From: Euglena gracilis
Taxonomy: Eukaryota; Euglenida; Euglenophyceae; Euglenales
Length of the DNA: 64,000 nt
NCBI GenBank assembly: GCA_039621445.1
Contig: CP154954.1
Location: 48,401,847-48,465,846, forward strand
Reading direction: 5' to 3'
The translations under genes and the position numbers were made by a program. A model generated the notes under the pieces. The model was not told where the DNA came from and made no database searches. It saw only the letters and a list, made by a program, of their open reading frames with translations. The stretch's first letter is position 1; each line of letters starts with the position of its first letter. Of the stretch, positions 22,201 through 33,189 are shown piece after piece.

Positions 22201-22996
22201 CCCATCCCTGGACCAGCAGGTGGTCAACTTTCGCTCCTTCCATCGCCTCGCACAACCGACGCTGCTCCTCCGCCGCCTGCCCCTCCACCGCCGCAAGCGT
22301 CTGCCGAGCTGCTTCCGCCGCAGCGGCCATCTGCTCCTCCAGACCCGCCAGCTTGTCGCTCAGCAGTGCTGGCAGCCGGCCCCTTCACCCTTTGCACGTC
22401 CCCCCTGCGAGGTGCTGGAACCCACCGAGGGGCCACGTGAGGGCCTGCCCACTGCCCTGAGCCTGCTTTGAGCCCCACCCTCGCCGGGGGACCCTGGGTC
22501 GCTTTTCGTTCAGGGGAAGCACCCCCACCAGCCCGCCCACACCCGTGCTTTGGTGCTTGCAGCAGGCCAGCCCCAAAACGTCGGCAAATTATTCAAGGGG
22601 GGGGCAGTGCAGGACGGGGGGCGGGGGTTGTTCGAAAGAACCAGGGGAGGGAGGGATCGCCCCACCCAGCCCACCCCAACATGCACCGGCAGCCCGCCCT
22701 CGCCAGTTTTGCCAGCGGCGAAGGGGCTCGGCTGGCCGTCGCCTCCTCCTCCAGGCGTCCCTTCTCCGCCTCCATCTCGTGCAGCTGCTCCCGCAGCGCC
22801 ACCATCTCCCGCGCCATGTCCGCCCCCTGCGAGTGCGACGCTGCCAGCAGCCCCTTCAGCTCCGCCACCTGCGCCTCCACCGCCGACTGTCCCGCCGTGG
22901 CCTCCGCCAGCGCCGTGGTCAGCCGTGCACACTCCTCCCCCTGGGCCGCGAGCTGCCGCGCCATGTCCTGTGTCTGCTCCTCCGCTGCGCCGGCAC
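22201..22996 (-). CDS. Array unit 10: exon B 22201-22382, exon A 22687-22996
   Basis: Intact pair with Met for Val (GADMAREM) in exon A. The intron lacks 9 bp (CTGTGACCG) near 22,484, a marker repeated in units 12 and 14. Confidence 0.7.
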
Positions 22997-23343
22997 CTGC
23001 CGGTCCAGCCAACCCCCCCTCCCCAACCATCCTCCAAAACCCTCAACTCCCACGCGGGCACGTTGTGGTCCTCAATCTCTATACAAGCCCGTCTCCCCAC
23101 CCCCGCCGAGCCCCAGCAAACAACCTCCCAACGACCCCAGCACTCCCACCTGTCCCACAACGCGCGAGGGCACTCCGACCCCCACCCCAACTTCCTCCTG
23201 TGGCAGCTCTGGCCGTCCCATGCCCCCGCCCCTGCCCCCTCCCCAAGCAGAAAATGTTGGGCCCTCGGCAGTGGATCACCACTCACGCATTGCGGCTAGC
23301 TGGACGGTGGGGAGCGGGTTTTGGGACGGGCGTGGCAAGGCAC

Positions 23344-24147
23344 CCCATCTCTGGCCCAGCAGGTGGTCAACTTTCGCTCCTTCCATCGCCTCGCACAACC
23401 GACGCTGCTCCTCCGCCGCTTGCCCCTCCACCGCCGCAAGCGTCTGCCGAGCTGCTTCCGCCGCAGCGGCCATCTGCTCCTCCAGACCCGCCAGCTTGTC
23501 GCTCAGCAGTGCTGGCAGCCGGCCCCTTCACCCTTTGCACGTCCCCCCTGCGAGGTGCTGGAACCCACCGAGGGGCCACGTGAGGGCCTGCCCACTGCCC
23601 TGAGCCTGCTTTGAGCCCCACCCTCGCTGTGACCGCCGGGGGACCCTGGGTCGCTTTTCGTTCAGGGGAAGCACCCCCAACAGCCCGCCCACACCCGTGC
23701 TTTGGTGCTTGCAGCAGGCCAGCCCCAAAACGTCGGCAAATTATTCAAGGGGGGGCAGTGCAGGACGGGGGGCGGGGGTTGTTCGAAAGAACCAGGGGAG
23801 GGAGGGATTGCCCCACCCAGCCCACCCCAACATGCACCGGCAGCCCGCCCTCGCCAGTTTTGCCAGCGGCGAAGGGGCTCGGCTGGCCGTCGCCTCCTCC
23901 TCCAGGCGTCCCTTCTCCGCCTCCATCTCGTGCAGCTGCTCCCGCAGCGCCACCATCTCCCGCGCCACGTCCGCCCCCTGCGAGTGCGACGCTGCCAGCA
24001 GCCCCTTCAGCTCCGCCACCTGCGCCTCCACCGCCGACTGTCCCGCCGTGGCCTCCGCCAGCGCCGTGGTCAGCCGTGCACACTCCTCCCCCTGGGCCGC
24101 GAGCTGCCGCGCCATGTCCTGTGTCTGCTCCTCCGCTGCGCCGGCAC
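23344..24147 (-). CDS. Array unit 11: exon B 23344-23525, exon A 23838-24147
   Basis: Intact pair. Exon B shares the LLGQRWG ending with unit 9, two units away. The intron retains the 9 bp missing in units 10 and 12. Confidence 0.7.
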
Positions 24148-24493
24148 CTGCCGGTCCAGCCAACCCCCCTCCCCAACCATCCTCCAAAACCCTCAACTCC
24201 CACGCGGGCACGTTGTGGTCCTCAATCTCTATACAAGCCCGTCTCCCCACCCCCGCCGAGCCCCAGCAAACAACCTCCCAACGACCCCGGCACTCCCACC
24301 TGTCCCACAACGCGCGAGGGCACTCCGACCCCCACCCCAACTTCCTCCCGTGGCAGCTCTGGCCGTCCCATGCCCCCGCCCCTCCCCCCTCCCCAAGCAG
24401 AAAATGTTGGGCCCTCGGCAGTGGATCACCACTCACGCATTGCGGCTAGCTGGACGGTGGGGAGCGGGTTTTGGGACGGGCGTGGCAAGGCAC

Positions 24494-25286
24494 CCCATCC
24501 CTGGACCAGCAGGTGGTCAACTTTCGCTCCTTCCATCGCCTCGCACAACCGACGCTGCTCCTCCGCCGCCTGCCCCTCCACCGCCGCAAGCGTCTGCCGA
24601 GCTGCTTCCGCCGCAGCGGCCATCTGCTCCTCCAGACCCGCCAGCTTGTCGCTCAGCAGTGCTGGCAGCCGGCCCCTTCACCCTTTGCACGTCCCCCCTG
24701 CGAGGTGCTGGAAACCCACCGAGGGGCCACGTGAGGGCCTGCCCACTGCCCTGAGCCTGCTTTGAGCCCCACCCTCGCCGGGGGACCCTGGGTCGCTTTT
24801 CGTTCAGGGGAAGCACCCCCACCAGCCCGCCCACACCCGTGCTTTGGTGCTTGCAGCAGGCCAGCCCCAAAACGTCGGCAAATTATTCAAGGGGGGGGCA
24901 GTGCAGGACGGGGGGCGGGGGTTGTTCGAAAGAACCAGGGGAGGGAGGGATCGCCCCACCCAGCCCACCCCAACATGCACCGGCAGCCCTCGCCAGTTTT
25001 GCCAGCGGCGAAGGGGCTCGGCTGGCCGTCGCCTCCTCCTCCAGGCGTCCCTTCTCCGCCTCCATCTCGTGCAGCTGCTCCCGCAGCGCCACCATCTCCC
25101 GCGCCATGTCCGCCCCCTGCGAGTGCGACGCTGCCAGCAGCCCCTTCAGCTCCGCCACCTGCGCCTCCACCGCCGACTGTCCCGCCGTGGCCTCCGCCAG
25201 CGCCGTGGTCAGCCGTGCACACTCCTCCCCCTGGGCCGCGAGCTGCCGCGCCATGTCCTGTGTCTGCTCCTCCGCTGCGCCGGCAC
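24494..25286 (-). CDS. Array unit 12: exon B 24494-24675, exon A 24977-25286
   Basis: Exon B is normal; exon A has Met for Val (GADMAREM). A 4-bp deletion (CGCC missing near 24,988) sits beside the exon A donor. With the TGCCG|GTGC donor it shifts frame; with the CTG|GCGAGG donor it is intronic. The same deletion occurs in units 14 and 15. Confidence 0.65.
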
Positions 25287-25631
25287 CTGCCGGTCCAGCC
25301 AACCCCCCCTCCCCAACCATCCTCCAAAACCCTCAACTCCCACGCGGGCACGTTGTGGTCCTCAATCTCTATACAAGCCCGTCTCCCCACCCCCGCCGAG
25401 CCCCAGCAAACAACCTCCCAACGACCCCGGCACTCCCACCTGTCCCACAACGCGCGAGGGCACTCCGACCCCCACCCCAACTTCCTCCCGTGGCAGCTCT
25501 GGCCGTCCCATGCCCCGCCCCCCCCCCTCCCCAAGCAGAAAATGTTGGGCCTTCGGCAGTGGATCACCACTCACGCATTGCGGCTAGCTGGACAGTGGGG
25601 AGCGGGTTTTGGGACGGACGTGGCAAGGCAC

Positions 25632-26439
25632 CCCATCTCTGGACCAGCAGGTGGTCAACTTTCGCTCCTTCCATCGCCTCGCACAAGCGACGCTGCTCCT
25701 CCGCCGCCTGCCCCTCCACCGCCGCAAGCGTCTGCCGAGCTGCTTCCGCCGCAGCGGCCATCTGCTCCTCCAGACCCGCCAGCTTGTCGCTCAGCAGTGC
25801 TGGCAGCCGGCCCCTTCACCCTTTGCACGTCCCCCCTGCGAGGTGCTGGAACCCACCGAGGGGCCACGTGAGGGCCTGCCCACTGCCCTGAGCCTGCTTT
25901 GAGCCCCACCCTCGCTGTGACCGCCGGGGGACCCTGGGTCGCTTTTCGTTCAGGGGAAGCACCCCCACCAGCCCGCCCACACCCGTGCTTTGGTGCTTGC
26001 AGCAGGCCAGCCCCAAAACGTCGGCAAATTATTCAAGGGGGGGGCAGTGCAGGACGGGGGGCGGGGGTTGTTCGAAAGAACCAGGGGAGGGAGGGATCGC
26101 CCCACCCAGCCCACCCCAACCCGCACCGGCAGCCCGCCCTCGCCAGTTTTGCCAGCGGCGAAGGGGCTCGGCTGGCCGTCGCCTCCTCCTCCTCCAGGCG
26201 TCCCTTCTCCGCCTCCATCTCGTGCAGCTGCTCCCGCAGCGCCACCATCTCCCGCGCCACGTCCGCCCCCTGCGAGTGCGACGCTGCCAGCAGCCCCTTC
26301 AGCTCCGCCACCTGCGCCTCCACCGCCGACTGTCCCGCCGTGGCCTCCGCCAGCGCCGTGGTCAGCCGTGCACACTCCTCCCCCTGGGCCGCGAGCTGCC
26401 GCGCCATGTCCTGTGTCTGCTCCTCCGCTGCGCCGGCAC
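25632..26439 (-). CDS. Array unit 13: exon B 25632-25813, exon A 26127-26439
   Basis: Exon A has one extra Glu codon (RLEEEEAT), keeping frame (313 nt). The intron carries CCCGCACCGG rather than the CATGCACCGG marker of its neighbours, like units 1-6. Intact. Confidence 0.7.
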
Positions 26440-26788
26440 CTGCCGGTCCCGCCAAACCCCCCTCCCCAACCATCCTCCAAAACCCTCAACTCCCACGCGG
26501 GCACGTTGTGGCCCTCAATCTCTATAGAAGCCCGTCTCCCCACCCCCGCCGAGCCCCAGCAAACAACCTCCCAACGACCCCGGCACTCCCACCTGTCCCA
26601 CAACGCGCGAGGGCACTCCGAACCACCCCAACTTCCTCCCGTGGCAGCTCTGGCCGTCCCATGCCCCCGCCCCTGCCCCCTCCCCGAGCAAAGAAAAAAT
26701 GTTGGGCCCTCGGCAGTGGATCACCACTCACGCATTGCGGCTAGCTGGACAGTGGGGAGCGGGTTTTGGGACGGACGTGGCAAGGCAC

Positions 26789-27580
26789 CCCATCCCTGGA
26801 CCATCAGGTGGTCAACTTTCGCTCCTTCCATCGCCTCGCACAAGCGACGCTGCTCCTCCGCCGCCTGCCCCTCCACCGCCGCAAGCGTCTGCCGAGCTGC
26901 TTCCGCCGCAGCGGCCATCTGCTCCTCCAGACCCGCCAGCTTGTCGCTCAGCAGTGCTGGCAGCCGGCCCCTTCACCCTTTGCACGTCCCCCCTGCGAGG
27001 TGCTGGAACCCACCGAGGGGCCACGTGAGGGCCTGCCCACTGCCCTGAGCCTGCTTTGAGCCCCACCCTCGCCGGGGGACCCTGGGTCGCTTTTCGTTCA
27101 GGGGAAGCACCCCCACCAGCCCGCCCACACCCGTGCTTTGGTGCTTGCAGCAGGCCAGCCCCAAAACGTCGGCAAATTATTCAAGGGGGGGGCAGTGCAG
27201 GACGGGGGGCGGGGGTTGTTCGAAAGAACCAGGGGAGGGAGGGATCGCCCCACCCAGCCCACCCCAACATGCACCGGCAGCCCTCGCCAGTTTTGCCAGC
27301 GGCGAAGGGGCTCGGCTGGCCGTCGCCTCCTCCTCCAGGCGTCCCTTCTCCGCCTCCATCTCGTGCAGCTGCTCCCGCAGCGCCACCATCTCCCGCGCCA
27401 TGTCCGCCCCCTGCGAGTGCGACGCTGCCAGCAGCCCCTTCAGCTCCGCCACCTGCGCCTCCACCGCCGACTGTCCCGCCGTGGCCTCCGCCAGCGCCGT
27501 GGTCAGCCGTGCACACTCCTCCCCTTGGGCCGCGAGCTGCCGCGCCATGTCCTGTGTCTGCTCCTCCGCTGCGCCGGCAC
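26789..27580 (-). CDS. Array unit 14: exon B 26789-26970, exon A 27271-27580
   Basis: Exon B ends DHLMVQ (Met for Leu). Exon A has Met for Val (GADMAREM) and Arg for Gly on the opposite reading only. It carries the 4-bp donor-side deletion and the 9-bp intron deletion, both shared with unit 12. Confidence 0.65.
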
Positions 27581-27931
27581 CTGCCGGTCCAGCCAACCCC
27601 CCCCCCCAACAACCATCCTCCAAAACCCTCAACTCCCACGCGGGCACGTTGTGGTCCTCAATCTCTATACAAGCCCGTCTCCCCACCCCCGCCGAGCCCC
27701 AGCAAACAACCTCCCAACGACCCCGGCACTCCCACCTGTCCCACAACGCGCGAGGGCACTCCGACCCCCACCCCAACTTCCTCCTGTGGCAGCTCTGGCC
27801 GTCCCATGCCCCCGCCCCTCCCCCCTCCCCGAGCAAAGAAAATGTTGGGCCCTCGGCAGTGGATCACCACTCACGCATTGCGGCTAGCTGGACGGTGGGG
27901 AGCGGGTTTTGGGACGGGCGTGGCAAGGCAC

Positions 27932-28555
27932 CCCATCCCTGGACCAGCAGGTGGTCAACTTTCGCTCCTTCCATCGCCTCGCACAAGCGACGCTGCTCCT
28001 CCGCCGCCTGCCCCTCCACCGCCGCAAGCGTCTGTCGAGCTGCTTCCGCCGCAGCGGCCATCTGCTCCTCCAGACCCGCCAGCTTGTCGCTCAGCAGTGC
28101 TGGCAGCCGGCCCCTTCACCCTTTGCACGTCCCCCCTGCGAGGTGCTGGAACCCACCGAGGGGCCACGTGAGGGCCTGCCCACTGCCCTGAGCCTGCTTT
28201 GAGCCCCACCCTCGCTGTGACCGCCGGGGGACCCTGGGTCGCTTTTCGTTCAGGGGAAGCACCCCCACCAGCCCGCCCACACCCGTGCTTTGGTGCTTGC
28301 AACAGGCCAGCCCCAAAACGTCGGCAAATTATTCAAGGGGGGGCAGTGCAGGACGGGGGGCGGGGGTTGTTCGAAAGAACCAGGGGAGGGAGGGATCGCC
28401 CCACCCAGCCCACCCCAACATGCACCGGCAGCCCTCGCCAGTTTTGCCAGCGGCGAAGGGGCTCGGCTGGCCGTCGCCTCCTCCTCCAGGCGTCCCTTCT
28501 CCGCCTCCATCTCGTGCAGCTGCTCCCGCAGCGCCACCATCTCCCGCGCCACGTC
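27932..28555 (-). CDS. Array unit 15: exon B 27932-28113 and the 3' part of exon A 28422-28555
   Basis: Exon B is normal (Val for Ala, SVELL on the opposite strand). Exon A is cut at GCCACGTC (28,548-28,555) by the 1,038-bp element that follows; its 5' part continues at 29,602-29,706. If the element is not spliced out, the coding frame is broken here. Confidence 0.7.
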
Positions 28556-29593
28556 CAGGCACCTATGGTCACTTCCCATTTTGGTGCTCTGGTCGGCCCT
28601 GGTCGGCCCTGGTCGGCCCTGGTCGGCCCTGGTCGGCCCTGGTCGGCCCTGGTGTGCAAATAGTCGGCCATAGGTGGGGGTATCCGTCACAGAAAAAAAA
28701 GATTGTGAAAAATAACCCAAAATTACCAAAAGAGCACAAAATGGCCAAAATGCCATAAAATATGCTCATATTGACCCAAATTAGCCCAATATTTGCCAAA
28801 TCAGTGACTGCGGTCAGCTGAAAATGGTTAAAAATGGCCAAAAGTGGGCAAAGGCCAAAGAAAAGCTGTTTTGGCCACTGTTTTTGCAAATCCAGAAGCT
28901 GCACCTGGGGCAAAATGCTCAAAAATGGTCAAATTGGACCAAAAAGAGACCAAAAAAAATGGGCAAAATAAAAAAAAAGGCCGAAAATGGCTTTAAATGG
29001 TCAAAAATGGCCCAAGAGCAGGACAAAATGGCCCAAAATTACAAGAAGTGCGCAAAAAATGGCCAAAAATGGTCAAAATAGGTCAAAATTGGTGAATTAT
29101 GGTGACAAATGGGCCAATAGGGGACAAAAGCGACCTAAAATGGCCAAAAGCGACCAAAAGCAGCCAAAAGTGACAGCATGAGCCAGATGAGCCAGAAAAA
29201 TCTCAAAATCTGGGATAAAAATGAGCCTAATTCCTCACTCTCACTGAAAAATTGACATCAATTAGGAAAAAGTTGCGCGGTCGGGTGCGTTCGGGTGCGT
29301 TCGGCTGCGGTCGGCTGCGGTAACCCGCGGTCGATGCTGCCGGGCCAGCATCGCCCTGCATCGCCCAGCATCGCCCAGCATCATCAGAGGTGCTTGGTCC
29401 AGAGGGAAAGCTGCTGAATTCCTTCATCCATTCCCCTTCCGTCGCCAACCACATGCAAGTCGGCCCTGGTCGGCCCTGGTCGGCCCTGGTCGGCCCTGGT
29501 CGGAACCCCCACCTACGGGGGTCCTGAAACTCATAGTCGGCCCTGGTCGGCCCTGGTCGGCCCTGGTCGGCCCTGGTCGGCCATAGGTGCCTG
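28556..29593. mobile_element. hAT-like non-autonomous element inside a coding exon
   Basis: Perfect 13-bp terminal inverted repeats CAGGCACCTATGG (28,556-28,568 and 29,581-29,593), flanked by a perfect 8-bp target duplication GCCACGTC (28,548-28,555 and 29,594-29,601). Subterminal arrays of GGTCGGCCCT lie at both ends (about 28,594-28,652; 29,459-29,505 and 29,534-29,583), as expected of transposase-binding repeats. The interior (28,690-29,220) is A-rich with 'aaaatggccaaaa' words, and there is a short 'gtgcgttcggctgcggtcgg' and 'catcgcccag' repeat at 29,280-29,385. No transposase ORF. The 8-bp duplication and CAGG ends are typical of hAT elements. Confidence 0.9.
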
Positions 29594-29601
29594 GCCACGT
29601 C

Positions 29602-29706
29602 CGCCCCCTGCGAGTGCGACGCTGCCAGCAGCCCCTTCAGCTCCGCCAGCTGCTCTTCTGCCATTGTTCTTTCGTTCTTTCCTCTTTCCAGATCAGCGGC
29701 GTGCAC
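29602..29706 (-). CDS. 5' part of the interrupted exon A (array entry exon)
   Basis: From acceptor AAGGCAG the minus strand reads VHAADLERGKNERTMAEEQL and then joins the exon A consensus ...AELKGLLAASHSQGADVA up to the element. Its first half is unique, so this is the boundary exon between single-copy sequence and the array. Phase 0 entry agrees with the phase 0 exit of the exon at 30,499-30,642. Confidence 0.65.
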
Positions 29707-30498
29707 CTGCCTTCCTTGGCGTGCGGATTTTCATCAGACCTTTCATATATGTATTTCTCTGAATTTTATTTTGGTTCATTTCCTCGGTACTGGTTAACTT
29801 ATTGGTACTGTGAAGGATCTAGAGTATTGAGACCAACTTCCTTACTTCCTGACTGTCAGGTCTATTTTGAAATATATTTTTGCTCAAATTAATCGACCTT
29901 AATCTTAAACCACTTGAAACATTGCGTATATTTAAAAAAAATGATAACGGTTATTGCTAATATCCGATCTTGCCTTTTGCAAAAATGGTAAGCCATTGAC
30001 ATATTATAAGCTCCGATGGTTTATTTGGCACAATCAGCCATTTTCGGACAATTTCGACCATTTTTGAGCCATTTTGGACCCTTTTTTTTTTACCACTTTC
30101 TGGTTACTTCGTCCATTTTCAACAAATCGGTTTGATTTTATGATGAAAAATGGCCCCAAATGACAAAAAAAATATGCCAAAAATGCCAAAAAAAAATAAC
30201 CAATGGTCGTCCAAACAGGGCCAAAATTGGCCCATAGTGTCTGAGAGTGGCATGAAAATGGTTGGAGAAAGCCAAAAATGGCCCCCAAAAAATAAATGGT
30301 CAAAACATACGGGAATGGAAGAGGCAGCGGGAAAATCCTGAAAAGACGTTCAAATGTGAGCTAAATATGCGTAAAATATGCGAAATGTGCACATGGCAAA
30401 ACCTTCAGAAATACTACATGAAACCTCACACACTTGACTTGAAAAAGATGGGTATCGGCCGTAAGGGTTTGAGCAAGCGTAGCAAACTGCAGTCATAC
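29707..30498. other. Intron, A+T-rich
   Basis: Low-complexity A/T-rich DNA with 'aaaatggcc' words in both orientations (30,030-30,320), resembling the interior of the hAT-like element. No exon seen. Confidence 0.5.
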
Positions 30499-30642
30499 GG
30501 CAGCCGCCTGGTCAGCCAGCAGCCGGCACCTTTCCTTTGCTGCCTCACGGATCTCCCCCTGCACCCCTTCCTGGCGCCGCTGCAGGCCCTCCACCGTGGC
30601 GGAGAGCCCGTCGACGGTGCGCCGCAGCTCCTGTGCCTCCCG
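30499..30642 (-). CDS. Coiled-coil gene exon
   Basis: Forty-eight codons, phase 0-0, from acceptor CACGCCCAG to donor GCTGCC|GTATGA. The peptide starts REAQELRRTVDGLSATVEGL and continues ...QRRQEGVQGEIREAAKERCR.... It has good heptads and is the last single-copy exon before the array. Confidence 0.75.
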
Positions 30643-31089
30643 CTGGGCGTGGCTTGCCGGCAGGGGTCGCCGCGGCAGGCGACCCCCACTCCGACAAATA
30701 CGTGGCGGCACACTTCCAGAAACGGTCACGTGTTAGGACGGGAACAAAAATCACCCCCCCAAAAAATGGGACAAAACTGTACAAAAAAAAATGGTGAAAG
30801 TGGCCCAGTCTGGTCAAAAACTGGGTCGAATTGCCCAAGGTTGGCCAAACTCTGTATAGGCGGCCCAAAATTCCCCAAAATGGTCAAAAAAACGGAAGCA
30901 GGCGTAATCCCAGTTGGGCGGTGCGGTGCGCACTTTTCAGGGAGGAAGCTTCGGACCCCCGCAGTGCACACTCATCGGGGGGGGGGGGGGGGGTACAATT
31001 GCGACGGTGCGCATTCATTTCGGGGGGTCCATCAGGGCGGGGCCCGCTCTCCACCCCCCCCCTGAACAGTTGCCCCCATCGGGGCGCCC

Positions 31090-31173
31090 CCTGCGCAGCC
31101 GGTCCGTCAGCCGGGCCCTCTCCTGCTCCCAAGCCGCTGCCTCCTGCGCAGCGCGCCCGGCGGCGGCCGCCAA
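31090..31173 (-). CDS. Coiled-coil gene exon
   Basis: After acceptor CTCTCCCGACAG the frame reads LAAAAGRAAQEAAAWEQERA then ...RLTDRLRR. The donor is not clear (no GT close by), so the left limit is approximate. Confidence 0.55.
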
Positions 31174-31379
31174 CTGTCGGGAGAGGGCCGGCGCCGCAGG
31201 GCCGCCGTCGCTGGCCTGGCCGGGGGGGGCAGGGTTGGGGCGGGAAGGCGGGGGCGGGCCAATCAGAACTTCCAGGCCACGAGCGTCCCCGAATCTTTTC
31301 CAACTCTTTGGGTTGATTGCTGATCACCGTAGGGCTTCGGGGGTGGTTTGATGCATGGTTTAGGTGTAAGGCATATGCG

Positions 31380-31650
31380 CACAGCTGGGGGGGGGGGTCA
31401 GGGGTTTTTTTAAGACTGGGGGGGAGGGGGGGGGGTCCCGCCCCGGCCCCCCCCCTTGGGCGGGGGGCCGCCCCGGGGGGGGTCCCGGGGAAAAAAAAAA
31501 TCGCGATGAAAAATAGAAAAATGAATTGCTGCGCCAAAAGCTGATCCCCCCCCCTCCGGGGGGGGCCCCCCCGGGGGGGGGGGGGGGGAACTGGGCGGAA
31601 CCAACCCTATCCCTCCCCCGGGGACTTAAATCCCTGGGGGGGGTGCAAGG
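31380..31650. repeat. Poly-G/poly-C block
   Basis: Alternating runs of G and C up to 14 bases with words TTTTTTTAAGACTGGGG and GGGACTTAAATCCCTGGGG. It resembles a pair of degenerate element ends of the AAGACCCCC kind. No gene. Confidence 0.4.
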
Positions 31651-32365
31651 GGTCTGAGTTGGTCGGTGGGGTTTTTGAAGACGCAGCGCGGGGGGAGGGG
31701 GAACAGGAGCAGGGGGTGCTTCAGACACAGCATTGTGTGAGAGTTCCAAGCCACAAAACACTGTGGCTTTGCTTCAACTGAACCCCAGCCTTCGATGGTG
31801 AGTCACTGTTGCGAGGGTGGGGTGTGCTGTGGATGCATGGGACCATAACCCTTGCCCTTTGGTGCATGACCTCATCAGGGGAGGGGCTTGTCCCAGTCAG
31901 AATCTTCCAAATTATGAAAAAGAGTTTGCCAAAAAAATTTCGATTTTTGAGAACAATCGACAGGGTGGTCCATAAGCAAAAAAAAAACTCTGATGTCCGA
32001 CCACGACCACATGATGAATGAAAAATATTCAGAGGAAGAATGGCCAAAAAAATGGCCATATTTTGGCAAAACAGGTCCACATCTGGAAAAAAAAAAGTGA
32101 TTTCTGGCATCCTTGGACAATCGCCAAACCAGCCAGAGACTCAAAAAATGAGTTTTTCGACTTTTAATTTTTGACACTGTTTGAGTCCCAGTTTGGCCTT
32201 GGTGGCTCCTTTCCAAGAAAAAAGCCCTGTCCCTCTTGGAACGCCCTGGGGCGAATGACCCATTTTTGTGCAAGCCTCGCGAGAGAAGGGGTTGTGTGCC
32301 CTCCAAAACTATTTAATCCAGAGTGGTCCAATTTGTTCAATGACAGTGGTCCCGCGAGTGCCGCA

Positions 32366-32450
32366 CGCTCCTCAGCCTCCTGCAGCCGCGCCGAGGAGGA
32401 GTGATGGGCACCCGCAAGCTGTTCCTCTGCGGCCTGCAGGCGGCGCCACC
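32366..32450 (-). CDS. Coiled-coil gene exon
   Basis: The minus strand reads LQAAEEQLAGAHHSSSARLQ then ...EAEERAALAG. The acceptor is CGCCTGCAG or the CCACAG a few bases earlier; the donor may be GAGC|GTGCGG. Flanked by A+T-rich intron, including a simple AAATTC/AATTT tract at 32,582-32,672. Confidence 0.55.
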
Positions 32451-33189
32451 GTGTTGCTGTGGTGGCTGTGAGCCTTGCCAGGGAAATGGGGAAATTGGAG
32501 GGCATTTTGATATTGAGAGCCAAAAAACAATATTACAGAGCCATGAGCGTGAGGCGAAGGAGTTGTGCCACAAAATAAATGCTCTTTTAAATTGTAAATT
32601 CTCAAATTAAAATTGTAAATTTTAAATTCAAATTCAAATTCAATTTTATAAATAACGTTTCAATTTAAATTTTCTTTCACAGGTAGGATGCAAGCAAGCT
32701 GCCTTTAGATGTGGTGTGAAAATGCTTTCCAGTCAGCATGACCTTCACGTGTCGCACAGGCGAACTCATCATTCGGGAAGGAAAACAAAACATTGCGGGA
32801 TATTCTGCTGCACTTTGCATCGAGGAAACATGGGTGCCGTGGCTTGCAACTGTGGCTGCACACCCAGGTCACTTCAATTTTCCTTGCAGCACACATCTTT
32901 CATACAAGGGGGGGGGGGGTGAAAATGCTTCAATGTATTCCGCGCTTACACAGTTTGAGGTGATCAAACTTCGGGGATGGTCAGTGACAAACGGTGAATT
33001 CGAAAAATTCTTCATTGTTCGGAATTGCTTCTTTTTGCATTTTAGCAACATCTCGGCAGATCGGCAGAAGGGGGTCCCTTCAACCCTGCCTCAATGGGCC
33101 GCCCCCAACCATCCACCACCCACAGGGTTTCGGGGATCCCCGTTCAGCCCTGCGCCCGCCCACCACGCCGTCCTTGGGGAGCAACGCGG

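Larger units (their letters stand above)
10472..29648 (-). repeat. Intragenic tandem array: 15 units of ~1.15 kb, each with two coiled-coil exons
   Basis: Unit starts (at the 3' end of exon B) are 10472, 11622, 12773, 13921, 16049, 17207, 18747, 19907, 21058, 22211, 23354, 24504, 25642, 26799 and 27942. Spacing is 1,138-1,160 bp once two inserted elements are removed. Introns as well as exons are nearly identical between units, so amplification is recent or homogenised. With splice choices GATGGG|GTGCC (exon B donor) and TGCCG|GTGC (exon A donor), exon B is 182 nt and exon A 310 nt, together 164 codons. Homology ends abruptly on the left at 10,472 and on the right at about 29,648. Confidence 0.9.

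Noticed and set aside
10729-28191. Long plus-strand open frames of 250-475 codons across the array, rich in Pro, Ala, His and Arg
   Set aside because: They are the opposite strand of the coiled-coil exons plus C-rich introns; they recur in every unit because the DNA repeats, show Pro/Arg composition typical of reversed GC-rich coding DNA, and span the introns with no signals of their own.
28556-29593. Tandem GGTCGGCCCT units as a CRISPR-like array
   Set aside because: Head-to-tail 10-mers without spacers, at both ends of an element with TIRs and target duplication in a eukaryotic genome; they are subterminal transposon repeats.
32716-32922. Plus-strand frame with Cys/His pairs (HDLHVSHRRTHHSG...) resembling a zinc finger
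   Set aside because: Spacing does not fit C2H2 fingers, codon use is unlike the exons here, and it lies in an intron of the minus-strand gene.
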